64,000 bases of DNA from Nostoc sp. TCL26-01. GTDB lineage: Bacteria; Cyanobacteriota; Cyanobacteriia; Cyanobacteriales; Nostocaceae. This document shows, in pieces, positions 35,199 to 44,297 of this stretch. The position numbers and the translations under genes are program-made. The DNA lies in NCBI RefSeq assembly GCF_013393945.1, contig NZ_CP040297.1, forward strand, positions 3,054,804 to 3,118,803. Direction: 5' to 3'. The notes beneath the pieces were generated by a model. It was not told the DNA's origin and did not search any database. It saw only the letters and a list, made by a program, of their open reading frames with translations. Positions within the stretch are counted from its first letter, which is position 1. Each line of letters starts with the position of its first letter.

Positions 35199-35447
35199 GT
35201 GTCTAAATCTGTCTTTACAGAAAGATATAATCGATTTCGCCAATTGCTCATCAAAGCTCGCCAAGCATCCAAGCTTACTCAAGCTGAACTATCTACAAAG
35301 CTTTCGCGTCCGCAGTCATACGTATCAAAGTATGAACGTGGTGAACGCCGTTTGGATTTAATTGAATTCCTGGAAATAGTAGAAGCACTTCAGGTTGAGC
35401 CGGAAACATTTATAAAAAAATTGCTTGAAGAAAAAGAGGAGAATTAA
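35199..35447 (+). CDS. XRE-family helix-turn-helix DNA-binding protein
   Basis: 82 residues with a Cro/CI HTH (ARQASKLTQAELSTKLSRPQ, SYVSKYERGERRLDLIEFLE). It begins with a GTG at 35199. Small XRE proteins of this type often are antitoxin-like regulators with a neighbouring partner, but the region after it (35448-35906) holds no intact gene, so it appears single. DNA binding is secure; target unknown. Confidence 0.85.
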   Translation: MSKSVFTERYNRFRQLLIKARQASKLTQAELSTKLSRPQSYVSKYERGERRLDLIEFLEIVEALQVEPETFIKKLLEEKEEN

Positions 35448-35906
35448 TTATTATTATTCAATTTTCGGATTTCAATAATGCTGACAATATTATCAGTGCA
35501 AATTATCAACTAGAATGGAATGAAATTAGTAGTAGTCTTACTATAGCAGTTCCCAGCCAGATGAGGTACAGTCTACTCTCTAGCCTCTAGACTTAACGAA
35601 ATGTACTTCTCTAAAGAGAGAAACGCTATATTGAGAAAACAGAATATGAATACATCCAAGTAGAATATGGGTAGAAAAAGGTCTTTGAGTAATTGGAAAC
35701 TACAATCTGTAGACTGCGCATGAATAATATTCTAATAGATGAAAAATTAATTAAATATTATATTTTGTTGTATACTAATTTGGTATTTTTTTAATATTTA
35801 TTGATTTTTGAAAATACCAGATTAAAGTTAGGAACATTAATACTTGTCAATAGTCTTCTTATAAGAACTTGATTAATCTTACTAACTTATTATAGGAGAA
35901 GTATTT
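35448..35906. other. AT-rich gap
   Basis: The first ~110 bases read as protein-like sequence in one frame (QFSDFNNADNIISANYQLEW), which could be the stub of a lost partner of the HTH gene. The rest is AT-rich with no gene seen. A GGAGAA ribosome site precedes the next ATG. Confidence 0.4.
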
Positions 35907-36635
35907 ATGAAATCTATATCATATCTATCTATTAACATCACTCGTAAATTCTCGACAAAATTAGTTTTAACTCTGGCACTAACTAGTCTATTATCTTCTG
36001 GACTTGGTTTAGCTAGTTATGATAGTGCGATCGCTACTTCTGCCACAAAAGTCATACAACTAGCACAAAGCTCACAAAATCGCTTACCTAGATATATTGC
36101 TAGAGCAGTACTCAGGGATGCTTCACGGCGTTCTGGAGTGGTAATTAGTAGTTTACAAATTACTCAAGTTACACAAAAAACTTTTGGTAATTCCTGTGAG
36201 TTCAACTTTGGGGAAATCTGTACTAAAGAATATCGTCCGATCCAGGGTTGGGAAGTTGTGGTGAGGGTCAGGAATCAATCTTGGACTTATCATGTCAATC
36301 AATCTGGTTCCCAAATCGTTCTTGATCCTAAAATTAATGTCGGTGGTAATAATTCACTACCGAGAGCGATCGCTAATAAAATTATCAATGATGCGGTTAG
36401 ACGTTCTGGTGTCACTCGACGGGAGATAGAAATCACTCAAGTTACACGAAAAACCTTTGGTAATCCCTGTGAGTTCAACTTCGGGGAAATCTGTACTAGA
36501 GAATTTAACCCCATCCAGGGTTGGGAAGTCGTAGTGAGGGTCAGGAATCAATCTTGGACTTATCATGTCAATCAATCTGGTTCCCAAATCGTTCTCGATC
36601 CGCAGGTGGTAAATCCTGGACTGATCACGCCTTGA
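35907..36635 (+). CDS. Secreted protein with two tandem repeats
   Basis: 242 residues: signal peptide (about 1-45) then two copies of a roughly 85-residue unit. Each unit has an ARAVLRDASRRSG-like helix, ITQVTQKTFGNSCEFNFGE with two cysteines likely to pair, and a strand region IQGWEVVVRVRNQSWTYHVN. The second half of the units is nearly identical at DNA level, showing recent duplication or conversion. Family unknown to me; likely periplasmic or outer-surface. Confidence 0.82.
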   Translation: MKSISYLSINITRKFSTKLVLTLALTSLLSSGLGLASYDSAIATSATKVIQLAQSSQNRLPRYIARAVLRDASRRSGVVISSLQITQVTQKTFGNSCEFNFGEICTKEYRPIQGWEVVVRVRNQSWTYHVNQSGSQIVLDPKINVGGNNSLPRAIANKIINDAVRRSGVTRREIEITQVTRKTFGNPCEFNFGEICTREFNPIQGWEVVVRVRNQSWTYHVNQSGSQIVLDPQVVNPGLITP

Positions 36636-36676
36636 TCTGCGAGTGAGACAACTATCGCCAAAGGCAGCTAATAGTA

Positions 36677-36682
36677 TATAAT
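36677..36682 (+). promoter_or_regulatory. Candidate -10 box for rpmI-rplT
   Basis: TATAAT at 36677-36682, 30 bases before the rpmI start. No convincing -35 was found at the right distance, so confidence is limited. Confidence 0.4.
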
Positions 36683-36711
36683 GAGGGATTGTGTCGAATT
36701 AGAACCAATCC

Positions 36712-36909
36712 ATGCCTAAACTTAAAACACGCAAAGCAGCAGCGAAGCGGTTCCGCGCCACAGGTAGCGGTAAAATCGTCCGTCGCAAAGCTTTCAAAAA
36801 CCACTTGTTAGAGCATAAAAGCTCTGACAAAAAGCGTAAATTTTCCAAAATGGCAATAGTAAACGAACGCGACGAAGAAAACGTGCGTTTGATGCTTCCT
36901 TATTTGTAA
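36712..36909 (+). CDS. rpmI: 50S ribosomal protein L35
   Basis: 65 residues, very basic, with the L35 signature [20 protein letters not shown] and [14 protein letters not shown]. Part of the large ribosomal subunit. Followed 27 bp later by rplT, the usual pair; infC is not adjacent here. Confidence 0.98.
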   Translation: MPKLKTRKAAAKRFRATGSGKIVRRKAFKNHLLEHKSSDKKRKFSKMAIVNERDEENVRLMLPYL

Positions 36910-36936
36910 ATCTGTTAAGTCTTCCAGGAATAAAAT

Positions 36937-37293
36937 ATGACACGGGTAAAACGCGGTAACGTAGCTCGTAAACGCCGCAATAAAATTCTCAAACTAGCTA
37001 AAGGTTTTCGTGGTTCTCACTCAACTTTGTTTAGAACCGCCAACCAACAAGTAATGAAGGCCCTCCGCAGCGCTTACCGCGATCGCAAAAAGAAAAAGCG
37101 CGATTTTCGCCGTCTGTGGATTACCCGCATTAATGCTGCTGCTAGACAACATGGTTTAAGCTACAGTCAGCTAATCGGTAATTTGAAAAAAGCCGACATC
37201 CAACTTAACCGGAAAATGTTGGCACAGTTGGCAGTACTCGATCCTGCTAGCTTCGGCAAAGTGGCACAGTTGGCAAGTCAAGCTAAAGGTTAA
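36937..37293 (+). CDS. rplT: 50S ribosomal protein L20
   Basis: 118 residues with [20 protein letters not shown] and [20 protein letters not shown], the L20 pattern. L20 is needed early in large subunit assembly and in many bacteria represses its own operon by binding the leader. Full length. Confidence 0.98.
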   Translation: MTRVKRGNVARKRRNKILKLAKGFRGSHSTLFRTANQQVMKALRSAYRDRKKKKRDFRRLWITRINAAARQHGLSYSQLIGNLKKADIQLNRKMLAQLAVLDPASFGKVAQLASQAKG

Positions 37294-37305
37294 AGGTGGT
37301 AACGG

Positions 37306-38130
37306 ATGAATAACGGATGTAACAGACGGCAAATAATCACTCGGTTACATCTGGTATTATCCGCCACTGTGATTTGTATTTGCTGTTTTTTGTTTTTAAA
37401 AACAGAATTCGCGGCATCTGCTGCACAAATGTCAGAAATTAAACGCCAAGGTTATCTAACTGTAGCGGTTAAAGACAACTTGCCCCTTTTAGGATTTAAA
37501 GATACTAGTGGCAAGTTACAGGGGTTAGAAATCGATTTAGCACAACAACTAGCAGCAGATTTGTTAGGGAAAGCCAACGCTGTTAAGTTACAACCTGTAA
37601 ATAACCGCGATCGCTTATCTGTAGTATTTAATCACAAAGTAGATATAGCGATCGCCAGAGTCACAGCTACAGAGTCTCGCGCTCGTTTGGTCAGTTTTAG
37701 CGTCCCCTATTATATGGATGGGACTTTTTTAGTCACTAAAGATGCTGGTATACAGCAGTTAGATGATTTAGCAAAACGGAAAATTGCTGTACTCAACCAC
37801 TCCAGCACAATATCGGAAGTCCGCTACTACATACCCAATGCCGACTTAGTAGGAGTCGATTCTTACCAAGCAGCACAAGCAGCCATAGAAAACAATCAAG
37901 TCGCCGCTTTCGCCGCCGATGCTAGCGTTCTTAGCGGTTGGGTGCGAGAAAACCCCCAATATCGACTACTGCCAACGAAACTATCCACAGCACCCCTATC
38001 TGTAGTCATGCCCAAAGGATTGCAGTACGATGAGATGAGGAGAGAAGTTAACGAAGCGATCGCTCGTTACATTGCTCAAGGTTGGTTAAATGAACGTATC
38101 AAGTATTGGGGATTAGTCATTAGTCATTAG
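37306..38130 (+). CDS. Periplasmic solute-binding protein (amino-acid ABC type)
   Basis: 274 residues, N-terminal signal or anchor (about 17-35, VLSATVICICCFLFLK), then a family 3 solute-binding fold: GYLTVAVKDNLPLLGFKD, LQGLEIDLAQQLAADLLG, VDIAIARVTATESRARLVSF. This is the usual layout for polar amino-acid binding proteins. No permease or ATPase genes lie beside it, so its transporter is elsewhere. It starts 12 bp after rplT. The 3' end runs into tandem ATTAGTC heptamers, which encode the last residues (LVISH). Confidence 0.88.
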   Translation: MNNGCNRRQIITRLHLVLSATVICICCFLFLKTEFAASAAQMSEIKRQGYLTVAVKDNLPLLGFKDTSGKLQGLEIDLAQQLAADLLGKANAVKLQPVNNRDRLSVVFNHKVDIAIARVTATESRARLVSFSVPYYMDGTFLVTKDAGIQQLDDLAKRKIAVLNHSSTISEVRYYIPNADLVGVDSYQAAQAAIENNQVAAFAADASVLSGWVRENPQYRLLPTKLSTAPLSVVMPKGLQYDEMRREVNEAIARYIAQGWLNERIKYWGLVISH

Positions 38131-38157
38131 TCATTAGTCATTAGTCATTAGTCATTA
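38106..38157. repeat. Tandem ATTAGTC heptamer repeat
   Basis: About seven tandem copies of a 7-base unit (TTAGTCA register) at the end of the solute-binding gene. This is the short tandem repeat type common in heterocystous cyanobacteria; similar tracts are at 33314-33353 and 54400-54447. Confidence 0.85.
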
Positions 38158-38252
38158 GTTCTATACTCAGCACTCCCTCACTCCCTCCCTCTCAGTCCCC
38201 AAAAGACCGATAATAGATGTAGAAATAACTTTAATATTTTGATTTGTAGGCA

Positions 38253-38777
38253 ATGGATAACAATCTCGCTGTTGTGTATCTTTCTGTTTTGGTGGGTTTG
38301 CTGACATTTGCAGTTGTGAGTGTTTTCCGCCAGTTGTTCAAAACTCGTAAGCGTGAAAGTGCGTTATCACGATTACGGAATAAGTTGAGTAAAGACACAG
38401 GTACAGCTCAAGAATACTACGAACTAGGTTGTATTTATTCTGAGAAAAAAGTGTTTGCTCAGGCTATACCATTATTCCAAAAAGCTCTTAAACAAGCGGA
38501 AGTAGAAGGAGAGGAAAGTATTGCTCCTATATACAATGGTTTGGGTTATGCTTATTTTGCTCAAGAGCAGTATGATTTGGCAATTCGTCAGTACAAAGAA
38601 GCATTGAAATTAAAACCCGATTATGTAGTAGCTTTAAATAATTTGGGTCATTCCTATGAGCGGAAAAAATTGAATACTCAAGCACTACAAATGTACGAAG
38701 AAGCACTCAAATTTGCTCCTAATAATTCCACCGCTAAACGTCGCGCTGAATCCTTACGTCGCTTAGTATCTGCGTGA
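38253..38777 (+). CDS. TPR-repeat protein with membrane anchor
   Basis: 174 residues: an N-terminal membrane segment (about 5-25, LAVVYLSVLVGLLTFAVVSV) followed by about three TPR units (EYYELGCIYSEKKVFAQAIP, YNGLGYAYFAQEQYDLAIRQ, ALNNLGHSYERKKLNTQALQ). TPRs bind other proteins. A similar small TPR protein is widespread in cyanobacteria; its role is not known to me. Confidence 0.88.
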   Translation: MDNNLAVVYLSVLVGLLTFAVVSVFRQLFKTRKRESALSRLRNKLSKDTGTAQEYYELGCIYSEKKVFAQAIPLFQKALKQAEVEGEESIAPIYNGLGYAYFAQEQYDLAIRQYKEALKLKPDYVVALNNLGHSYERKKLNTQALQMYEEALKFAPNNSTAKRRAESLRRLVSA

Positions 38778-38866
38778 TTTGGAAAAATTAATTCTTCCAC
38801 GGTGCGAGAGATCCCCGCTAGAGATGTAGCAATGCTATGTCTCTACTGATTGTTAGATAAATAAAT

Positions 38867-39697
38867 CTAAACTCGACAAACTATTTCTTGGGTCTTACCT
38901 TGGTAAGTCAGTTGGCCAGACGAAACTACAGTATCAATATGAAAGTTAAAGTTCGTCACACCTATACCTTGTTCACCCACGACTTCTAAAGTAAATTCCC
39001 CCCTATGACCAGAACTACCATGATCAGATATGACATAGTTTTTACCAGATGTTGGTGCAACATACTTAACTCTGCCCACTTGCTTTATAATAGGCTGACA
39101 GGTTTTGATTGTCTCCACGACTCCTTTGTATCCGTTAAATTCTTGATTTGCCCATTGCTCCCGAACCACTGACGCAGCATTTATTCCCGGAAAACTGCTA
39201 TTGTTAATCCAGATAACAGTTAAGGCAAGTAAAGCAACTAGCCATCCAATTAAAGTTGAGATTCTTGATAATAAAACTCTCTGATGGGAACTAGATTTCC
39301 TGCGTGGAAATTCACAAGCAATACGAATCCCTACAATGGATAGCAAAAACGCAAAAGGCAAAATGATCAAAGGTGAAATGGGATAGTATGATGTCTGGAG
39401 TAGTAAATTTAAGAGGATGGGTGAGCTACCAACTAGCAAACCAATCGTGCCACCTAACACCAGAAATGATGGCTCGATTTTAGATGCTTGAGAAGACATT
39501 CCTTGAAATATTACAGCAGTTGCACAGATACCAAGAAGATATAGCGATAGCCCCATATTTATTCCCAAGTAAAACCACCCGTTAATGCTCATTTCACGAT
39601 AGTTGAGCAAATAAATATTTGCGGGGGTAAATAAACCAATATATGCACTTATAAATCCTCCCGATACAACCAATAGCGAAATAATGTTCTTTCTCAC
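38867..39697 (-). CDS. Membrane protein of unknown function
   Basis: 276 residues with about five membrane helices in the first two-thirds (residues 5-175) and a soluble C-terminal domain with two cysteines (KTCQPII and EIVCRV) and beta-rich text (YVAPTSGKNYVISDHGSSGH). Not recognised. Stands alone between TPR and FMN reductase genes. Confidence 0.75.
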   Translation of the reverse strand: MRKNIISLLVVSGGFISAYIGLFTPANIYLLNYREMSINGWFYLGINMGLSLYLLGICATAVIFQGMSSQASKIEPSFLVLGGTIGLLVGSSPILLNLLLQTSYYPISPLIILPFAFLLSIVGIRIACEFPRRKSSSHQRVLLSRISTLIGWLVALLALTVIWINNSSFPGINAASVVREQWANQEFNGYKGVVETIKTCQPIIKQVGRVKYVAPTSGKNYVISDHGSSGHRGEFTLEVVGEQGIGVTNFNFHIDTVVSSGQLTYQGKTQEIVCRV

Positions 39698-39885
39698 GTA
39701 CCAAGCGTTCCTTTAAACAAATTCTTTCTCTCAATATATCGATATCGGCAACTGTAACATTGTTTTCATCCCGACGTACTACTTCAATCTCATCTCCTGC
39801 ACCAATTTCACCTTACAGCCAGTAGATGATAAATTCGATGTATGGCTAGACTTTGAACTATTTATTTAATTAAAAATCATTCATC

Positions 39886-40467
39886 ATGAGCTTTAAAACA
39901 GTAGTCTTCTATGGTTCCTACAGGAGCGATCGCCAGGGCATCAAAGCTGCTACATTCATGATTGATCAGCTTAGGCAAAGAAACCATGAGGTAATTTTTG
40001 CCGATGCAAAGGAGTATGACTTTGGTATCTTAGACCGGATGTATAAAGAATATGGCAAAGGTCAGGCTCCTGCAAAGATGGCAGAACTGGCAGAGCATAT
40101 CCGAACAGCAGATGGTTTTGTAGTTGTTGCGGGAGAATATAACCATTCTATTCAGCCAGGATTAAGCAATCTCATGGATCACTATTTAGAAGAATACTTT
40201 TTCCGTCCGGCTGGGATTGTTTCTTACTCAGTTAGTAGCTTTGGCGGAGTCCGAGCAGCCATCCAATTACGCGCTTTTCTGTCAGAAATGGGAATGCCTA
40301 CTATTTCCAGCATTTTTGCTATTTCCAAAATTGCGGACTCTTTAGATGAAGCAGGTGTTTCACAGGAAGCAGCTTTGACTAAGAGAGTCAGTCAATTTTT
40401 GGATGAATTAGAGTGGTACGAAGAAGCATTGCAACGGCAAAGAAAAGAAAAAGGAAGTCCCTTCTAA
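39886..40467 (+). CDS. NAD(P)H-dependent FMN reductase family
   Basis: 193 residues, flavodoxin-like fold. The FMN phosphate loop VVFYGSYRSDRQGIKAA (about 6-22) and the family motif VVAGEYNHSIQPGLSNLMDH are present. Reduces FMN or quinones and azo compounds with NAD(P)H. Full length; physiological substrate unknown. Confidence 0.92.
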   Translation: MSFKTVVFYGSYRSDRQGIKAATFMIDQLRQRNHEVIFADAKEYDFGILDRMYKEYGKGQAPAKMAELAEHIRTADGFVVVAGEYNHSIQPGLSNLMDHYLEEYFFRPAGIVSYSVSSFGGVRAAIQLRAFLSEMGMPTISSIFAISKIADSLDEAGVSQEAALTKRVSQFLDELEWYEEALQRQRKEKGSPF

Positions 40468-40609
40468 TCAACTCAGGATATTGTTAGTCAGCCTGCAGGA
40501 AAGTAACTTTAGCAAAAAATTAGCTCGATCTCATTTAACTAAATTGCTTTGGCTATTGTTGGATATTAAAACCAAACAAAAAATAGGGAAGTCCAAACTT
40601 ACTTAATTT

Positions 40610-41254
40610 ATGACTATACCGCACCGTCCACCTATCCTCAAACCGTCAGAAACTTACACATTTCGCAAATACTTTGATTTAAGATTCGCTCCAGCCGACA
40701 TCTTGCGCGAATTAGGTGCAAGTTTAACCAAAGCGCATATAAATTTCCCAGTTAGTAATCATCAAATCACTAGATTAGCTGAGTTAAAACAGCGATTAGA
40801 AGAAGCAATTACTCGTGTCAGTCTCACTAGTGAAGCAGCAAGAAGAGAAGTTTTGATTGCCCCCATCTTGTTAGAAGTGGCTCATATTACTGAAGCAATA
40901 GTCAATATCGAATATCCCATTGAAGTAAATCAATTCCTCCGAGGAGATTTGGACTATTACTTACAGTCTCAACATCAAATACTGATTGTAGAAGCAAAAC
41001 AAGCGGATTTAACAAGAGGATTTACACAACTAGCTGTGGAATTAATTGCCATAGATTCCTGGATAGAAGCGGATGAACCTATATTGTATGGTGCAGTGAC
41101 AACAGGCGATATTTGGCAGTTTGGTAGTTTCCAACGAGCTAGTCGGCTGATAACTCAAGATTTAATGCTCTATCGTATCCCAACCGATTTGCAGGAACTA
41201 ATGCAAATATTAGTGGCTATTCTCAACTCATCAAATTCCATTAAAAGTGCCTAG
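40610..41254 (+). CDS. PD-(D/E)XK-like protein, restriction-type fold
   Basis: 214 residues. The core has LRGDLDYYLQ followed by QHQILIVEAKQADLTRGFTQ, a D...ExK pattern of the PD-(D/E)XK nuclease superfamily as in type I restriction R-subunit N-termini. No helicase, methylase or specificity subunit lies nearby, so it is a solitary small protein. Active-site reading is by eye. Not related in sequence to the DUF pair at 60480-61999, though the folds may be alike. Confidence 0.65.
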   Translation: MTIPHRPPILKPSETYTFRKYFDLRFAPADILRELGASLTKAHINFPVSNHQITRLAELKQRLEEAITRVSLTSEAARREVLIAPILLEVAHITEAIVNIEYPIEVNQFLRGDLDYYLQSQHQILIVEAKQADLTRGFTQLAVELIAIDSWIEADEPILYGAVTTGDIWQFGSFQRASRLITQDLMLYRIPTDLQELMQILVAILNSSNSIKSA

Positions 41255-42044
41255 TTGAGAGCGATCGCCCTACTCCCCGTAAGCATCACTGCCTTATACC
41301 AATTCACTAAAAATCTGATACAGGTCCAAACACGGAAACCCTTGTAGAACAAGGCTTTCTTAATTTTGAATTTTGTTAGCGCAGCGTAAAGCCTTCTCTT
41401 TCAGAGACGCTAACGCGAACGGCATAGCTTCTCTACGAGACGCTACGCGAACGCTTATACCAATTTCCTTTAAATGTGAACAGTAGAGACGTTGCATTGC
41501 AACGTCTCTACATAATTTATGTGTATCATGATTAACGTGAAATGGTATTAGAGCGAGTCCGCGATAGCGCAGCGTTAGCGACGCAGGAGCGTCGCGTCAT
41601 TTTGAATTTTGAATTGGTATTAGAGGACGTTGGAAAAGTCTGTTTCTTTGTCATGTTGAATGCAGCGTAGCGGAATGAAACATCTCGGTATGTGCCACAA
41701 AACCTAGATTCTTCCTGACGCGGAGCGTCAGGAAGAATGACATTTTTATACCTACTAAAACTTTTCAAACACCCTCTTATACTGGAAAGTAGGTACTGCA
41801 ATGATTTCAATGAATTGATGTTCAATAACCGAATTACCGTGTCTTTTGATTGTTCTGTTACTCCTTGTAGAAAAAATATCAGCTACTGATGCCAATTAAA
41901 AGACTTATGGCTAGTTACTTCACAGATTGCTTTTTTAACTTAACTACTAACCCTTGATAAATCTGATCTAACCACATAGAAATCACTGGTTGACCTTGTT
42001 GGAAGCGATCGCTTTTTCTCGGTCAAACTCCACAAGCGAAAGTA
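41255..42044. other. Nested repeat island and decayed coding sequence
   Basis: 41297-41620 holds a repeat of the 386-492 family apparently opened by other repeats, including a GTAGAGACGTTGCA palindrome element (about 41459-41552). 41621-41779 is a MITE-like repeat. Further right, minus-strand frames read as protein-like remnants (FQQGQPVISMWLDQIYQGLV near 41925-42010). No intact gene. Confidence 0.6.
41621..41779. repeat. MITE-like repeat, TTTGAAAAGT-end family, 159 bp
   Basis: Ends TAGAGGACGTTGGAAAAGT (41621-41639) and ACTTTTCAAACACCCTCTTA (41760-41779), imperfect inverted repeats. The body is nearly identical to 23294-23431 and includes the perfect palindrome CTTCCTGACGC/GCGTCAGGAAG. Confidence 0.8.
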
Positions 42045-42188
42045 TCAGTCTTCTGCCTTGGCAGCTTTTTTCTTTACTGCTCCCAACAGCATCAAACGCT
42101 TTCCCTCACCAGATTTAAACAACTCAAGCTCTTTGTCTTTCAGGGTTTTGACCTTTTCACTAGCCAAATCAAAACCCAGGTAATACAC
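42045..42188 (-). pseudogene. Small frame or 3' remnant of unknown gene
   Basis: From a GTG at 42188 the minus strand reads 47 residues, including YYLGFDLASEKVKTLKDKEL and EGKRLMLLGAVKKKAAK, ending in TGA. The composition is protein-like, and codons upstream of the GTG also read IICHCQQI before a stop. It may be a small basic protein or the tail of a lost gene. Not recognised. Confidence 0.35.
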
Positions 42189-42230
42189 AATCTGTTGACA
42201 GTGACAAATAATTAGTTAATGTACAACTAA

Positions 42231-42302
<72 letters not shown>

Positions 42303-42691
42303 GTATCCACAGTGAACAACTATAACACAGTTTTCTTGAACTTTGCATCCTACTACAGAAAAATCTTGTCTATGCTTGTGGAAGGATGAAAGTAAAGGCT
42401 ATGAATATAGACAAAGATTATCTAACTTTATTTACAATAGCGTTTACACTTCTGTTAATGAGTGTCGTAAAATACAAAAAAATCATAATTTACTCCTTAA
42501 GATAGATGAAAAAGTTAAAACTTATTAAAACGTTTAAAATAAACATTTGATGTAATTACTAAAGTTATTTGCATAGAAAGAGAACAGAGAACAGAAAACA
42601 AGAGAGGTAGAGGTATACGGAGTTTTGGAAAAATTAAATATGAGTCTTATATATGAATCCGCACAAGTTGCTGAATTTAAAAATGAATCAA
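42303..42691. other. Gap between tRNA-Cys and the phosphoesterase gene
   Basis: AT-rich sequence with no gene or repeat family recognised. It should contain the tRNA promoter on the minus strand and the promoter of the gene to the right. Confidence 0.5.
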
Positions 42692-43483
42692 ATGTCTCCG
42701 ATAAAAATTGCTCAGATCACAGATACGCATCTGTTGGCTTCAGAAAATCAACGGTTACAAGGTATATTCACAACAAAGTCTTTCTTGGCTGTGATGAAGA
42801 GGCTAGAAGAACTACGCTCAGAAATTGATTTACTTTTGTTAACGGGAGATTTGTCTGGAGATAGTACACCAGCATCCTATGAAAATCTACAATATTACTT
42901 GAATTTACTGCAAATCCCGACTTACTGGCTGCCAGGAAACCATGATTGTGCGATCGCTATGGATAAAATATTAAATCTGGGGATGGTTTCTCGACGTAAG
43001 TCTTTTCAGCGTGGGAATTGGAATTTTGTCATGCTGAATTCTTGCACTCCGGAATTTTTGCATGGTTATCTGTCGGCTACAAGTTTAGAGTGGCTTGATT
43101 ATGAGCTAAAAATATTAGGCAACAATCCTACTCTAGTTGCTTTACATCATGCTCCTTTTTCTGTGAACTCCACATGGATAGATGCTACTTGTTTGAAAAA
43201 TTCTGAAGAGTTTTTTGACATTGTTGATCGTCACCCACAAGTCAAGTTAGTTTTATTTGGTCATATCCACCAGGAATTTCAACACCATCGCCACAATGTT
43301 GATTATTTAGGTACTCCATCAACTTGCTTTCAGTTCCAATCTGAAAGTCCAGCTTTTGCGATTAATCAAGAATATCCTGGATTTCGGTTATTAAAACTAT
43401 ATGCTAACGGCACATGGGAAACCGAGATTGAGCGAGTTCCCTACGCTGACACGATAGAATCAGCGATGACGACATTATCATGA
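42692..43483 (+). CDS. Metallophosphoesterase, CpdA-like (3',5'-cAMP phosphodiesterase type)
   Basis: About 263 residues of the class III cyclic nucleotide phosphodiesterase group. Metal motifs are in order: IAQITDTHLLA (DxH), LLTGDLSGD (GD), WLPGNHDCA (GNHD), ALHHAPFSV and LFGHIHQEF (GHxH). These form a two-metal centre. Start chosen at the ATG at 42692 where family similarity begins; in-frame ATGs at 42683 and 42653 would add a few residues. Substrate cAMP is by family resemblance only. Confidence 0.88.
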   Translation: MSPIKIAQITDTHLLASENQRLQGIFTTKSFLAVMKRLEELRSEIDLLLLTGDLSGDSTPASYENLQYYLNLLQIPTYWLPGNHDCAIAMDKILNLGMVSRRKSFQRGNWNFVMLNSCTPEFLHGYLSATSLEWLDYELKILGNNPTLVALHHAPFSVNSTWIDATCLKNSEEFFDIVDRHPQVKLVLFGHIHQEFQHHRHNVDYLGTPSTCFQFQSESPAFAINQEYPGFRLLKLYANGTWETEIERVPYADTIESAMTTLS

Positions 43484-43539
43484 AGTAATTTACGCCTAAT
43501 GTGAATTATGACCAATGACCAATGACTAATGACGACTGA

Positions 43540-44136
43540 CTAATCACCCAACCTCACTTCATCAGCAAAACTCTGGCGGCGGGTAAAATAAAAAGGCCCA
43601 GCAACGGAACCCCAGATATGCTCATCTGTTTCTAAATCTCGTCCACGGTCAAGACTAATAAATTTCTCTTCGTCAATTTCAAATTCACTATCTAGATAGG
43701 TTTTTTGTCCTTTGCGAAAGACTATGCAACCTTTTCCTGGTTCTACTTTGCCTTGAAAGCTATTACCAGTCCACTCGACAATCATGTTACAGCCAGGGAG
43801 TTTTTCTAGAGCATCGCTGCTTAAAGTTTTCAGGAGTTGGGGCTTACGAGATGCACCATAGAAGTTTTCTTCTTGCTTAACAGTGTAGTTTTCGATGTGG
43901 ATGCGATCGGCTATCGTCATCAATTTTAATACTCGTAGGCGATAGGGTTCATTCAGCATATAATCATAGGCTTGTTCCACAAAAAATCCCACCCCAGATA
44001 ATACTTCCCAAGGAAGGGGACGCATACATACCCGAATATGAGCATAAAAAGGCGGATTTTCGAAAGCTTGTGCTTGATTGCTAAAATCAGATGCCATCCA
44101 GCGTGCTAAGGTAGCGATATCTGTAGAATGAGTCAT
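43540..44136 (-). CDS. cpcT: Phycobiliprotein chromophore lyase CpcT/CpeT
   Basis: 198 residues of the CpcT/CpeT lyase family, which attaches phycocyanobilin to Cys153-type sites of phycobiliprotein beta subunits. Recognised by LARWMASDFSNQAQAFENPP, AHIRVCMRPLPW and a calycin-like beta barrel pattern. I chose the ATG at 44136; the TTG two codons upstream is less likely. This gene marks the organism as a phycobilisome-bearing cyanobacterium. Confidence 0.93.
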   Translation of the reverse strand: MTHSTDIATLARWMASDFSNQAQAFENPPFYAHIRVCMRPLPWEVLSGVGFFVEQAYDYMLNEPYRLRVLKLMTIADRIHIENYTVKQEENFYGASRKPQLLKTLSSDALEKLPGCNMIVEWTGNSFQGKVEPGKGCIVFRKGQKTYLDSEFEIDEEKFISLDRGRDLETDEHIWGSVAGPFYFTRRQSFADEVRLGD

Positions 44137-44297
44137 TACCAAATTTGCTTAAAAATTATCTGCAAGTATTTTAATGTGTAATGGGGACTGGTGATTGGGA
44201 ACTGGGGACTGGTGATTGGGGACTTAGGATAAGAAGAAATGATAAGTGTGTCTTGCGTTTTTGCCTTTCTCCTGGCTCACATAATTATAGAATACCT

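Noticed and set aside
38106..38157. Heptamer tracts (also 33314-33353 and 54400-54447) as CRISPR-like arrays
   Set aside because: The units are 7 bases with no spacers; they are the simple tandem repeats common in these cyanobacteria.
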